Shown: in pieces, positions 37,106 through 46,211 of the stretch
Numbering within the stretch: position 1 is the first letter of the stretch
How the letters are laid out: every line of letters starts with the position of its first letter
NCBI GenBank assembly: GCA_019739225.1
Contig: JAHHDT010000005.1
Span: forward strand, 992,001-1,056,000
Direction of reading: 5' to 3'
Source: Aquamicrobium sp.
GTDB lineage: Bacteria; Pseudomonadota; Alphaproteobacteria; Rhizobiales; Rhizobiaceae
DNA length: 64,000 nucleotides
Position numbers and translations under genes: made by a program
The notes under the pieces: generated by a model
Database searches by the model: none
Told to the model about the DNA's origin: nothing
The model's input: only the letters and a program-made list of their open reading frames with translations

Positions 37106-38539
37106 ATGGCTGACCAGAAAATATTCGCCGGGCCGCGCATCCGCCGGATCCGCAACGCGATGGGCCTGACCCAGACCGCGATGGCGGACGGACTGGGCAT
37201 CTCGCCGTCCTATCTCAACCTGATCGAGCGCAACCAGCGTCCGCTGACCGTCCAACTCATCCTGAAGCTCGCCTCGGCCTACGACGTCGAACCGGAAGCT
37301 CTGCAGGGTGAGGCCGGCGGTTCCGTCGCCGCGCTGCGCGAGGTGTTCGCCGATCCGTTGCTTGCGGGCGAACTGCCGAGCGACCAGGAACTGCTCGAGG
37401 TGGCCGAAGCCGCGCCCAATGCGTCGGCTGCGGTCGTCAAGCTGTTCCGCGCTTACAAGGAGCAGGCGGAGAGGCTGTCCGATCTTTCGGAACTGCTCGC
37501 GCGGGAGGGACGCGCGACCACGCTTTCCTCAGCCCGCTTGCCCATCGATGAGGTGCGCGAGACGTTCGAGCGCCGCCCGAACCACTTTCCGGCACTGGAG
37601 GAGGAGGCCGAAGCCTTCACCCAGTTGCTGCAGCCCGGCGACGACCTCTATGCCGCGCTGAAGGAATGGTTGCGCCGCGATTACGGCATCGTGGTCAAGG
37701 TGCTGCCGGCCGCCACCATGCCGAACTGGCGCAGGCGCTACGACCGCCATTCGCAGCGCCTGTTCATCTCGGAGCGGCTGTCGCCCTTCGACCAGTTGCG
37801 CGAGGTGGCGATGGAGGCCAGCCTCATCCGCATGCAGGTGGCGGTGGCCGCCGAGCTGAAGGCGCTGAAGCTCGGCAGCGACGAGGCGCGCCGGCTTGCC
37901 CGCTTCGAGCTCGGGCGCTACGCGGCCCACGCGCTGATGATGCCGTATGCGGCGTTTCTGGCTGCGGCACAGCGCGCCCGTTATGACATCGACGTCTTGC
38001 GCTCGCGTTTCGGTGTGTCCTTCGAGCAGGCTGCGAACCGGCTTGCCATGCTGCAAAGGCAGGGCGCAGCGGGCGTGCCCTTCTTCATGCTTGAGGTGGA
38101 TAATGCCGGCAATCGCTTCCGTCGCGCCGGCGCGCAGGGTTTTCCGCAGGCGCGTTTCGGCGGCGGCTGCCCAAAGCTCGCCGTGCATGCGGCCTTCGCC
38201 CAGCCGGGGCAGGTGCTGGTTGAGGCGGTCGAGATGCCGGACGGTGCCGAGTTCCTGACGATCGCGCGTACGCTGGAAGGGCCGCAAGGCGGCTTCAACG
38301 AGCGCCCTCGGCGCACCGCGATCCTGATCGGCTGCGATATCGCTTTCAGGGATGAGGTCGTCTACGGCGCGGCTCTCCCGGCTTCGTCCGGCAAGGGGCC
38401 GGTGCCGTCCACGTCGGTCGGGGCCGCCTGCCGGCTGTGCGAGCGGGTCGGTTGTCTCGCGCGCGCCGAACCGCCGGTCACACGGCCGCTAGGCCTCGAC
38501 GAGATGTCGACAGGTCTCAGCGCGTTCGATTTCCAGTAG
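37106..38539 (+). CDS. XRE-type short-chain fatty-acyl regulator (ScfR/RamB family)
   Basis: The 477-residue protein has an N-terminal helix-turn-helix (QTAMADGLGISPSYLNLIERNQ, given here as residues 23-44), an ImmA/IrrE-like middle part (RRYDRHSQRLFISERL region), and a C-terminal domain with a CxxC pattern (CRLCERVGCLARAEPP near residue 447). This layout defines regulators of glyoxylate-cycle and acyl-CoA genes such as RamB, ScfR and MccR. It diverges from aceA, strongly suggesting it controls that gene in response to acetyl-CoA or propionyl-CoA levels. Confidence 0.9.
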   Translation: MADQKIFAGPRIRRIRNAMGLTQTAMADGLGISPSYLNLIERNQRPLTVQLILKLASAYDVEPEALQGEAGGSVAALREVFADPLLAGELPSDQELLEVAEAAPNASAAVVKLFRAYKEQAERLSDLSELLAREGRATTLSSARLPIDEVRETFERRPNHFPALEEEAEAFTQLLQPGDDLYAALKEWLRRDYGIVVKVLPAATMPNWRRRYDRHSQRLFISERLSPFDQLREVAMEASLIRMQVAVAAELKALKLGSDEARRLARFELGRYAAHALMMPYAAFLAAAQRARYDIDVLRSRFGVSFEQAANRLAMLQRQGAAGVPFFMLEVDNAGNRFRRAGAQGFPQARFGGGCPKLAVHAAFAQPGQVLVEAVEMPDGAEFLTIARTLEGPQGGFNERPRRTAILIGCDIAFRDEVVYGAALPASSGKGPVPSTSVGAACRLCERVGCLARAEPPVTRPLGLDEMSTGLSAFDFQ

Positions 38540-38544
38540 ACGGT

Positions 38545-38856
38545 TCAGGTTTCCGGTTCGCTGAGGCCACGCAGCAAGACAGCCAGATCCCGTCGGCCGT
38601 CGATGATTGCTGCGATCACCACCTCTGCGTTCTGTTGATCGTGACGATACAGGACAAGGTGGTTGCGGACGACAAGGATCCGATAGTGCTTGTCGAATGC
38701 GCGGCCTGATAGCGGAAAGCCACGAAGGCGGTCGCATGCCTCCACTATCGATCCAGTATATGCTTCCGCTGCTCTGATATTGTCAGCCGAGATGTAGTCG
38801 AAGATGGATTGAAGGTCGCTTTCGGCCTCCTCCAACCAGACAAGCTCAGCCGCCAT
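38545..38856 (-). CDS. RelE/ParE-family toxin
   Basis: This 103-residue protein has the ParE pattern: LVWLEEAESDLQSIFDYIS at the N-terminus, RLRGFPLSGRAF in the middle, and YRILVVRNHLVLYRHD toward the C-terminus. Such toxins poison DNA gyrase or the ribosome when their antitoxin is lost. The ATG overlaps the antitoxin gene by 11 bases, as is common. It is convergent with the ScfR-like gene, six bases away. Confidence 0.85.
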   Translation of the reverse strand: MAAELVWLEEAESDLQSIFDYISADNIRAAEAYTGSIVEACDRLRGFPLSGRAFDKHYRILVVRNHLVLYRHDQQNAEVVIAAIIDGRRDLAVLLRGLSEPET

Positions 38857-39043
38857 ATCGGGCTCTCAGGCGAGCCACGACTTCCTCATGCGGTATCCTT
38901 CCGCCTCGCGCCTCCGCTGCCGCGAGCTTGGCCTCGATGCGCTTGCGCGCGGCCATCACCAGCAGCGCCTGTGCGATCTCCTCCTGCTCCGCTTCGGGCA
39001 GGGCCTCCACTTCCTTGATGGCGTCCTTGAGGGTCTGGTTCAT
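38846..39043 (-). CDS. Antitoxin of the ParE-type module
   Basis: A 65-residue, mostly helical and charged protein (MNQTLKDAIKEVEALPEAE, then basic residues IRYGG-like end RLRARYGG). It directly precedes and overlaps the toxin gene, has a good length for a type II antitoxin, and begins at ATG 39043. Its N-terminus resembles small antitoxins that use a ribbon-helix-helix or an addiction-module helix. The family cannot be fixed from sequence alone. Confidence 0.72.
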   Translation of the reverse strand: MNQTLKDAIKEVEALPEAEQEEIAQALLVMAARKRIEAKLAAAEARGGRIPHEEVVARLRARYGG

Positions 39044-39098
39044 GCCTGCGCTCCTGACAGCTCGTATATAGCATGGCCGGACGGCCTGGAGAATGCTT

Positions 39099-39977
39099 TC
39101 ACCCGCCTCCGACCGGCCGCTCGCCCTGGAACAGCGGCGCGTGAGCGCTGACCAGTTCCACGATGCGGTCGATGACGGTTCGTACTTCGGCGCGGTGCCG
39201 GTCGTCATTGTGCATGACCAGCCATTGCGCGCCGCGCAGCTCTTCGATCTCGTCGCCTGCGCGCTCCAGAAACGGGTCCCGGTCGCCGGCAAAGCAGGGC
39301 AGCAGGCCCTTGCCGACGCCGACGCGGACCAGATCGTGCAGCGTGCGCGGTGAGTTCGCCCAGGCGACGACATCGCCCTCGGCATGTTCGGCGAGCCAGC
39401 GGGCCGAGCGGGTCGCCATATCCTCCGGCGCGATCGCGACCCATCCTTCCTCCCGGTCCGGATGCGAGTGGCCACGGGCCCGGAAGGGTGCCTGCGCGAC
39501 CGTCACTGTGCGCCTGCTGGCTAGGTTCGGGCTTTCCGGCGGCGCATTGCGGATGCCGATTTCGACTTCCCGATGGGCGATGTCCAGCTTCGCCTCGGTG
39601 GCCTTGAAGGCGATGCGGAACGGGTCTTCAGACGTCCACAGCCGGGCGAAATTGTCGGCGAGGAAGTTGGTCGTCCAGGTTCCGGACGAGATACGGACCA
39701 GCGGCCGCCTGCCGCCCGTATCGAGCCAGTCGTCGATCGTCCGCGCGCCGTCTTCCATCGTGCGCGCCTTGATGAGGAGCGATTGCCCGTCGGCGGTGAG
39801 TTCGTAGCCGGTCTGACGGCGGATGAAGAGTGGCCGGCCCACCGCCTGCTCGAGCGCCAGCATCCGCCTGCCGATCGTGGCGGGGCTCGATCCATGCGCC
39901 TTTGCCGCTGCCGACAGCCCGCCGCCGCGGGCGACTGCGATGAAGAGTTGCAGGTCGTCCCAGTTGATGTTTTTCAT
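39099..39977 (-). CDS. LysR-family transcriptional regulator
   Basis: A 292-residue LysR protein with an N-terminal winged helix (WDDLQLFIAVARGGGLSAAA, then RRMLALEQAVGRPLFIRR) and a C-terminal effector domain. It is the branch that regulates single neighbouring targets and typically lacks a strict ligand signature. The next gene upstream on the same strand is a zinc-independent quinone-oxidoreductase-like enzyme, 187 bases away, which is a possible target. The inducer is unknown. Confidence 0.9.
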   Translation of the reverse strand: MKNINWDDLQLFIAVARGGGLSAAAKAHGSSPATIGRRMLALEQAVGRPLFIRRQTGYELTADGQSLLIKARTMEDGARTIDDWLDTGGRRPLVRISSGTWTTNFLADNFARLWTSEDPFRIAFKATEAKLDIAHREVEIGIRNAPPESPNLASRRTVTVAQAPFRARGHSHPDREEGWVAIAPEDMATRSARWLAEHAEGDVVAWANSPRTLHDLVRVGVGKGLLPCFAGDRDPFLERAGDEIEELRGAQWLVMHNDDRHRAEVRTVIDRIVELVSAHAPLFQGERPVGGG

Positions 39978-40164
39978 CAGTGAAACATGACATCCGGATT
40001 TCCGGCGTTCAAGCGCCGAATGGCTACTCCTATCTTTCAGTTACGAAAGAAATCAGGAGATGCGCTATGGATTTCATGACAGCTCTTGTGCTCCTCCAGC
40101 ACGAACTGACGCGAAAGTCGCGACAAAAGCGGCGGGACTGGACGCTTGACACGCCCGAGCCCGA

Positions 40165-41142
40165 TCATCCGACGGTGAGAACCACGTTTCCAGTCAGCCG
40201 GCCGCCTTCGACGGCCTCGTGCGCGGCAGCGATCTCGTCGAGCGGGAAAGTCGCGCCGACGGAGTGCTTGAGCGCGTCCGCCTCGAGCAAACGGGTAAGT
40301 TCGTCAACCGCCGCCGTCCTCTCGTAAGGCAGCAGGTCGTAAACGACGAAGACCGAAAGCTTGAGGCTGCCCCACAACATTGCCGGAAAGGAGATCGGTA
40401 TCTCGCCGGCGACATTGGACCCATAGCACACCATGGTGCCATGAGGTGCGAGTGCGCCCTTGGGCAACAGTGCAGCGGTGCTTGACAGGTCCATGTCGAT
40501 AATGCCGTCGACGCCCTTTCCGCCAGTCAGCGCCTTGACGCGCTCGGCGACGTCCTCGTGGCGGTAGTCGATCAGTTCGTCAACGCCGGCCGCCCGGGCA
40601 TGGGCCTGCCGGACCGGGGACACGGTGCCAATCACCCGCGCGCCTCGCAACTTGGCGATTTGAACGGCGTAGTGGCCTACGGCGGCGGCTGCTCCGGTTA
40701 TCAGCAGGGTCTTTCCTTCGATGTCGCCATGCAGGCTCACCGCGTGCAGCGCCGTCAGGGCCGGAATGCCAAGGCACGCGCCGGCGGCAAAGTCGATGTT
40801 CGAAGGCAGCGGCACGGCCTGTTCCTGCGGCACGGCGATATATTCTGCAGCCGTGCCCATCGGCCGCTTCCACTGCCCGTTCCAGACCCAGACCCGCTGC
40901 CCGACGCGGCTGTTCTCGACGCCTTTGCCCACCGCCTCGATGATGCCGGCACCGTCCGAGTGCGGGATGATGCGCGGCGCGATCATGGGGCGGCCCTTGC
41001 GGCTCTTCACGTCGGAGGGGTTCACGCCGGATGCGTGCAGCCGCACCAAAACCTCGCTCGGCCCCGGTTTGGGCGTTTCCATCTCGCCGACTTCCAGAAC
41101 TTCACGTGCTTCGCCATTCCGGTCGTACCAGGCCGCCTTCAT
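40165..41142 (-). CDS. NADPH:quinone oxidoreductase-like MDR-family protein
   Basis: The 325-residue protein belongs to the medium-chain dehydrogenase/reductase superfamily, quinone-reductase branch. It has the GroES-like N-terminus (VLVRLHASGVNPSDVKSRKG) and the nucleotide-binding GAAAAVGHYAVQIAK near residue 152. The zinc-ligand cysteines of alcohol dehydrogenases are absent. I start it at ATG 41142, after GGAGGGAT; an upstream extension to 41211 is unlikely. It diverges from a DMT-type exporter gene. A role in quinone or alpha,beta-unsaturated carbonyl reduction is inferred. Confidence 0.88.
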   Translation of the reverse strand: MKAAWYDRNGEAREVLEVGEMETPKPGPSEVLVRLHASGVNPSDVKSRKGRPMIAPRIIPHSDGAGIIEAVGKGVENSRVGQRVWVWNGQWKRPMGTAAEYIAVPQEQAVPLPSNIDFAAGACLGIPALTALHAVSLHGDIEGKTLLITGAAAAVGHYAVQIAKLRGARVIGTVSPVRQAHARAAGVDELIDYRHEDVAERVKALTGGKGVDGIIDMDLSSTAALLPKGALAPHGTMVCYGSNVAGEIPISFPAMLWGSLKLSVFVVYDLLPYERTAAVDELTRLLEADALKHSVGATFPLDEIAAAHEAVEGGRLTGNVVLTVG

Positions 41143-41255
41143 GCCATCCCTCCAGCTTTTTGTGGGTGCCACAACTAGACGAGGTGGCTGGACCACGCCA
41201 GCCCCGACCATTCGCGCTAGCGATAATTCCCTTCGTCACGTCTGGAACAGCGGCC

Positions 41256-42209
41256 ATGGCCCACGCAGCGCCACAGCACGAGATGCCGTCCGCAACGCCG
41301 GCCGCGCGCGAGGAGCGCATCGGCTTTCTCCTTGTTTTCCTGGCTGCGCTCTGCTGGAGCCTGGGCGGGGTCATTGCCCGCTTCGTAGAGGCGGACGACC
41401 CGTTCACGTCGATCTTCTGGCGTTCGATCTGGGCTGCCGCGTTCCTTCTTCTGTACATGCTGTGGCGTGACGGCTTACGCGGCACGCTGCAGCTCTTCGG
41501 CGCCATGGGCCTGCCGGGACTGGCTGTCGCCTGCTGTTTCGCCATCGCGACATCGACCTTCGTGATAGCGCTGTCCTACACCACCGTCGCCAACATCCTG
41601 CTGATGCAGGCAGGCGCGCCGTTGATCGCGGCGCTTTTGTCGTTCCTGCTGTTCGGAGAGCGGATTTCATCGATTACGTGGCTCGCCATCGCGGTGGTCA
41701 TCGCAGGCGTTGCCGTCATGGTGTCGGATTCGTTGACCGGCAACATGTCGATCGTTGGCGACGGGCTTGCGATCCTGATCGTTTTCGCCTTTTCGGTTGC
41801 GACCGTCCTGACCCGTCGTTTCGCGCATGTGCGAATGACGCCAGCCATGTGCCTCGGCACCGTCTTCGCCGCCGTCTTTGCGGCGAGCCAGGCCTCGACG
41901 CTGGCTGCGTCAGGTTCCGACATGGCGTTTCTGTTCGTCTTCGGTGCTGTCAATCTGGGCCTCGGCCTTGCCTTCTTCGCAACCGGCGCGAGGGTCATTC
42001 CCGCCGCCTATGCCGCACTGCTGGCAACATTCGAGACTCTGTTCGGCCCGGTATGGGTGTGGCTGGTTCATGGCGAAGTGCCATCGTCGCGTACGCTGGT
42101 CGGCGGCGCGATCGTCTTTGCGGCGCTGATCATCTACATCGCGATCGAGTTTCGACGCATGTCGCGGCCCGCCCGCCCGGGTGTCAGCGGCATAGCTGCA
42201 CCGCACTGA
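41256..42209 (+). CDS. DMT-superfamily (EamA) transporter
   Basis: A 317-residue membrane protein with about ten hydrophobic helices in two EamA repeats: the first opens with LAALCWSLGGVIARFVE, the second around AILIVFAFSVATVLTRRF. This family exports amino acids, metabolites or drugs. I chose ATG 41256 (ATG 41281 is an alternative); the open frame upstream covers the promoter region and is not coding. The substrate is not predictable. It ends 88 bases before the polyamine operon on the same strand. Confidence 0.88.
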   Translation: MAHAAPQHEMPSATPAAREERIGFLLVFLAALCWSLGGVIARFVEADDPFTSIFWRSIWAAAFLLLYMLWRDGLRGTLQLFGAMGLPGLAVACCFAIATSTFVIALSYTTVANILLMQAGAPLIAALLSFLLFGERISSITWLAIAVVIAGVAVMVSDSLTGNMSIVGDGLAILIVFAFSVATVLTRRFAHVRMTPAMCLGTVFAAVFAASQASTLAASGSDMAFLFVFGAVNLGLGLAFFATGARVIPAAYAALLATFETLFGPVWVWLVHGEVPSSRTLVGGAIVFAALIIYIAIEFRRMSRPARPGVSGIAAPH

Positions 42210-42297
42210 GGTGCGCTTCCGCCGCGCCTGTCCCCATTGACAAGCGCGCTGGGGCAGGGGCAGGCTGGCACATCGGCAACAACCATACAGGTCTATT

Positions 42298-43767
42298 TTG
42301 CGTCCAACGTCACCCGGCGTCATCGCACCGGCAAGCAAGCGCACCGTCAAATCCAAAAAAAACGACAGCGCCGGCAAGACCGGCAGTAAGTCACGCGCGA
42401 AACCCAAGGCGACGGGCTTTATCTCGCCCGATCACGAGCGCGAATACCTGGCCTTCGTGGAGGAACATCCGGACATCGAAGCCGTCGAGTTCCTCATGGT
42501 CGATCCCAACGGGGTGATGCGCGGCAAGTGGGCGCCGGGCGATGCTTTGAAGAAGGCCTTCGAAGAAGGCGTCAATTTTCCAATGTCGCTCCATGGCCTC
42601 GATGTGTGGGGCAGGGAGGTCGAGGAGACCGGCCTTCACATCGAAACGGGCGACAAGGACGGCTATTGCCGCGCCACCCGCGGCTCGCTTTCGATCGTAC
42701 CGTGGGCCAAGCGCAAGACCGCGCAGGTGCTGCTCCAGACCTTCTCGCCCGAAGGCGAGCCCTTCATGGCCGATCCGCGACAGGTGCTGAAGAAGAAGGT
42801 CGCGGAGGCCAACGCCAAGGGCTTCTTCCCGGTCGTCGCGTTCGAGCTCGAGTTCTATCTGCTCGATCCCAACACGGACTGGGACGATGGCATGCCCGCC
42901 CCCGTGGGTGCGACAGCCGGGCCTGACCGGCTGCGCATGTATGGGCTCGACGATCTGGCCGAGCATGCGGAGCTGTTCGATATGATCCGCGATGCGGCGG
43001 CTGCGCAGAGCCTGCCGATCGACACCATCATCAAGGAAGCCGCGCCCGGCCAGTTCGAGGTCAACCTCAAGCACCGGGCCGATCCGCTGCGTGCGGCCGA
43101 CGATGTCATCATGCTGCGCCGCATCGTAATCGGCTGCGCGCGCGCCCACGGGCTGACCGCCACCTTCATGGCCAAGCCGTTCCTCGAATATGCCGGCAAC
43201 GGCATGCACGTTCATGCCTCGATGCTCGATGCGGATGGCGTCAACATCTTTGGCGGAGCCAAGGGAAGGAAGCGACTGGAGTCGGCAGTCGCCGGCCTAC
43301 TCAAGACAATGCCGGAATCGCTGCTTCTGTTCATCAACACCTGGAACGGCTTCCGCCGCATCACGCCCGGCTCCTATGCGCCGACGCGTGCCGTGTGGGC
43401 GGAAAACAACCGGTCCGTGGCGTTGCGCATACCGGTATCCAACGACGAAAATCGCCGTGTCGAGCATCGCATCGCGGGTGCCGACGCAAACCCATACCTC
43501 GTCATGTCCGCAATCATCCAGGGCATGGTGGAGGGCGTGGAGCAGAAGGCAGTGCCGCCGCCGCCCGTCGAGGGCAACGCCTACGACGACGAAGGGCTCT
43601 TCCTGCCGGACGACATGGACGACGCGCTTCAGCTCATGGAGAAGAGCAGGTTCGTCGACAGGGCGCTCGGACCGCTTCTCGCCAAGGTCTACAAGGATTT
43701 GAAACGGGCGGAGATACTGGCGTTCTGGGGCGAGATCACGCCTCTGGAGCGAACGACTTATCTTTGA
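42298..43767 (+). CDS. Glutamine synthetase family protein at the head of a polyamine transport operon
   Basis: The 489-residue protein is a second gamma-glutamyl-amine-synthetase-like enzyme. FELEFYLLDPNTD and KEAAPGQFEVNLKH carry metal-binding glutamates, GMHVHASML follows, and NRRVEHRIAGADANPYL holds the nucleotide/phosphate region. It opens with a Lys/Ser-rich extension of about 40 residues. The only plausible start I see is TTG at 42298, since no ATG precedes the conserved core. It is followed by potF-potG-potH-potI-like genes, so the imported polyamine is probably glutamylated as it enters. Confidence 0.85.
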   Translation: MRPTSPGVIAPASKRTVKSKKNDSAGKTGSKSRAKPKATGFISPDHEREYLAFVEEHPDIEAVEFLMVDPNGVMRGKWAPGDALKKAFEEGVNFPMSLHGLDVWGREVEETGLHIETGDKDGYCRATRGSLSIVPWAKRKTAQVLLQTFSPEGEPFMADPRQVLKKKVAEANAKGFFPVVAFELEFYLLDPNTDWDDGMPAPVGATAGPDRLRMYGLDDLAEHAELFDMIRDAAAAQSLPIDTIIKEAAPGQFEVNLKHRADPLRAADDVIMLRRIVIGCARAHGLTATFMAKPFLEYAGNGMHVHASMLDADGVNIFGGAKGRKRLESAVAGLLKTMPESLLLFINTWNGFRRITPGSYAPTRAVWAENNRSVALRIPVSNDENRRVEHRIAGADANPYLVMSAIIQGMVEGVEQKAVPPPPVEGNAYDDEGLFLPDDMDDALQLMEKSRFVDRALGPLLAKVYKDLKRAEILAFWGEITPLERTTYL

Positions 43768-43776
43768 TGCAACGCA

Positions 43777-43808
43777 GCGTTTTCGTGCTTGTCGCACTGC
43801 GAAAACGC
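43777..43808 (+). terminator. Hairpin between the glutamine-synthetase-like gene and potF
   Basis: A 9-bp stem (GCGTTTTCG and its complement) with an inner 4-bp stem follows the upstream stop by 10 bases. There is no T-run after it, so it is more likely a partial terminator or an RNA-stability element than a full stop signal. Confidence 0.4.
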
Positions 43809-43883
43809 CAATAGGCTTTCACCCAACAACCCGGCCGTGAACGCAGACAACGAGCCGGGACGGGGCTTACAGAGGAGAACATC

Positions 43884-44981
43884 ATGATCCGCAAGGCAAT
43901 TGTCTATTCGACCGTCTCGCTCGCCGCCGCGGCCTTCGCGTTCGCCGCGCAGGCGCAGGAGCGCGTCGTCAACGTGCTGAACTGGTCCGACTATATCGAC
44001 GATTCACTTATTGCGGAGTTCACGGAAAAGACCGGCATCCGCGTCGTCTACGACGTGTTCGATTCCAACGAGATTCTCGAAACCAGGCTGCTCGCGGGTG
44101 GCTCGGGCTATGACGTCGTCGTGCCGACCGGGTCGTTCCTGTCGCGCCAGATCCAGGCGGGCGTCTTCCAGAAGCTCCAGAAGGACAAGCTGCCCAATCT
44201 CTCCAACATGTGGGACGTGGTGACCACCCGCACCGACAAGTACGATCCGGGTGGCGAATACTCCATCAACTACATGTGGGGCACCGTCGGCATCGGATAC
44301 AACGTCCAGAAGGTTGCCGAGATCCTGGGGACCGAAAAAATCGATAGCTGGGACGTGCTGTTCAAGCCGGAGAACGCCGAGAAGTTCGCAAGCTGCGGCA
44401 TCTACATGCTGGATTCGCCGAGCGACATCATCCCGATCGTGCTCAACTACCTCGGCTTCGACCCCAACAGCCACGAGCCCGATGAGATCGCCAAGGCCGA
44501 GGAACTTCTGCTTTCGATCCGGCCTTCCATTCGCAAGTTCCACTCCTCGGAATACATCAACGCGCTCGCCAACGGCGACATCTGTATGGCCGTCGGCTGG
44601 TCGGGTGACGTTCTGCAGTCGCGTGATCGCGCGGCAGAGGCCGACCAGGGCGTGACGGTGGCCTATGTGGCGCCGAAGGAAGGCACGCAGATGTGGTTCG
44701 ACCAGATGGCCATTCCGGCCGATGCGCCCAATGTCGATGAGGCCCACGAGTTCCTCAACTTCATCATGGAGCCGGAAGTGATCGCCAAGGCGACTAATTA
44801 CGTCTACTTCGCCAATGGCAACCTCGCTTCGCAGGAGTTCATCGACGACGAGGTGATCAACGACCCTGCGATCTACCCGGACAAGGATGCGCTGGAGACG
44901 CTATTCACCCACATTCCCTACGATTCCAGAACGCAGCGCGTCGTCACCCGGAGCTGGACCAAGGTGGTGACCGGCCAATAG
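43884..44981 (+). CDS. potF: Polyamine ABC transporter substrate-binding protein (PotF/PotD type)
   Basis: The 365-residue periplasmic receptor has a cleavable signal (AFAFAAQAQE near residue 25) and the spermidine/putrescine-binding pattern: VVNVLNWSDYIDDSLIAEF near residue 28, YDVVVPTGSFLSRQI, and INYMWGTVGIGYNVQKV. PotF/PotD proteins clamp the amine between aromatic and acidic residues. It begins after GAGGAG with good spacing. It is the first transport gene of the operon, followed by a hairpin and potG. Confidence 0.93.
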   Translation: MIRKAIVYSTVSLAAAAFAFAAQAQERVVNVLNWSDYIDDSLIAEFTEKTGIRVVYDVFDSNEILETRLLAGGSGYDVVVPTGSFLSRQIQAGVFQKLQKDKLPNLSNMWDVVTTRTDKYDPGGEYSINYMWGTVGIGYNVQKVAEILGTEKIDSWDVLFKPENAEKFASCGIYMLDSPSDIIPIVLNYLGFDPNSHEPDEIAKAEELLLSIRPSIRKFHSSEYINALANGDICMAVGWSGDVLQSRDRAAEADQGVTVAYVAPKEGTQMWFDQMAIPADAPNVDEAHEFLNFIMEPEVIAKATNYVYFANGNLASQEFIDDEVINDPAIYPDKDALETLFTHIPYDSRTQRVVTRSWTKVVTGQ

Positions 44982-44987
44982 GATGAC

Positions 44988-45018
44988 GAAAACGCCGGTG
45001 CATCGCGCCGGCGTTTTC
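44988..45018 (+). terminator. Attenuating terminator after potF
   Basis: An 11-bp stem (GAAAACGCCGG and its complement) with a 9-nt loop is followed by CTTTT. It lies between potF and potG in the same orientation. Such a hairpin often lets the binding protein be expressed more than the membrane complex. Confidence 0.65.
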
Positions 45019-45053
45019 CTTTTGAGCGTGGCATCTGGACTGGGGAACCCGAG

Positions 45054-46196
45054 ATGAAATCGCTTGGCAGCATTCGCAGGAGCTTCGCGCCCTGGAACGA
45101 TCCCGAGGCGAAGCCCTATATTTCGTTTGAACGCGTGACCAAGCGCTTCGGCGATTTCACGGCCGTCAACGACCTCTCGCTCGACATCTACGAACGCGAA
45201 TTCTTTGCTCTGCTCGGTGCTTCGGGCTGCGGCAAGTCCACGCTGCTGCGCATGCTGGCTGGTTTCGAGGAGCCGACCTCCGGCCGCATCCTGCTGGAAG
45301 GGCAGGATCTTCGCGGCATTCCGCCCTATCGCCGACCCGTGAACATGATGTTCCAGTCATACGCGCTGTTTCCGCATATGACGGTGGAAGCAAACATCGC
45401 CTTCGGTCTCAAGCAGGACGGCATGAGCAAGGCGGACATCGCGTCGCGCGTTGCCGAGATGCTCAAGCTGGTCAAGCTGGAGCAGTTCGCCAAGCGCAAG
45501 CCGCACCAGCTTTCCGGCGGTCAGCGCCAGCGCGTCGCGCTGGCACGTTCCGTGGCGAAACGGCCCAAGGTGCTGCTGCTGGACGAACCGCTCGGCGCGC
45601 TCGACAAGAAGCTGCGCGAGGAAACGCAGTTCGAGTTGATGGACCTCCAGCAGGAGCTCGGCCTTACCTTCGTCGTGGTCACCCACGATCAGGAGGAGGC
45701 GATGACGATGGCCGATCGCATCGCCATCATGGACAAGGGCCAGGTGATGCAGGTGGCAACCCCTGCCGAGGTCTACGAAGCGCCTTCGTCCCGGTTCGTG
45801 GCCGATTTCGTTGGCAACGTGAACATGCTGGAAGGCACCATCGCCGAGCGAAGCGACAACGCAGCGACGATTACGGGCGCCAGCGGCGCGCGCATTCGGG
45901 TCGAGAATGCCGGCGAGGCCATCGAGGGCAGCACTGTGGCCTTTGCGATCCGGCCTGAGAAGATCAAGGTATCGTCGAAGCCGCCGGCCGAAGGCGCCAC
46001 CAATGTGATGGAGGGCGAGATATGGGATCTCGCCTACCTCGGCGACATGACGGTCTATCACGTCAAGCTTTCGGACGGGCAGGTGGTGAAGGCGAGCGCC
46101 TTGAACAGCGCCCGTACGATGGACGATCCGCTGAGCTGGCATGACCGTGCGTGGATTTCCTTCGCGCCGGATGCCGGCGTCGTGCTGACCCGCTAG
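45054..46196 (+). CDS. potG: Polyamine ABC transporter ATP-binding protein
   Basis: The 380-residue ATPase has Walker A GASGCGKST near residue 60, signature LSGGQRQRVALARS, Walker B VLLLDEPLGALD and a His switch in VVVTHDQEEAMTMADR. A TOBE domain occupies the last 100 residues, as in PotA/PotG. It is followed by the two permeases with 15- and 3-base gaps. PotG-type ATPases power putrescine import. Confidence 0.94.
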   Translation: MKSLGSIRRSFAPWNDPEAKPYISFERVTKRFGDFTAVNDLSLDIYEREFFALLGASGCGKSTLLRMLAGFEEPTSGRILLEGQDLRGIPPYRRPVNMMFQSYALFPHMTVEANIAFGLKQDGMSKADIASRVAEMLKLVKLEQFAKRKPHQLSGGQRQRVALARSVAKRPKVLLLDEPLGALDKKLREETQFELMDLQQELGLTFVVVTHDQEEAMTMADRIAIMDKGQVMQVATPAEVYEAPSSRFVADFVGNVNMLEGTIAERSDNAATITGASGARIRVENAGEAIEGSTVAFAIRPEKIKVSSKPPAEGATNVMEGEIWDLAYLGDMTVYHVKLSDGQVVKASALNSARTMDDPLSWHDRAWISFAPDAGVVLTR

Positions 46197-46211
46197 GATC
46201 GGGAGTCGGCC

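Noticed and set aside
40067-40327. Short plus-strand frame (86 codons) with a fair ribosome site GGAG between the LysR gene and the quinone-reductase-like gene
   Set aside because: Most of it runs antisense through the end of the quinone-reductase-like gene and reads as Ser/Pro/Thr-rich; only the first 30 codons are unconstrained.
41031-41255. N-terminal extension of the DMT transporter frame
   Set aside because: It overlaps the start of the divergent quinone-reductase-like gene and lacks hydrophobic character; ATG 41256 starts the transporter proper.
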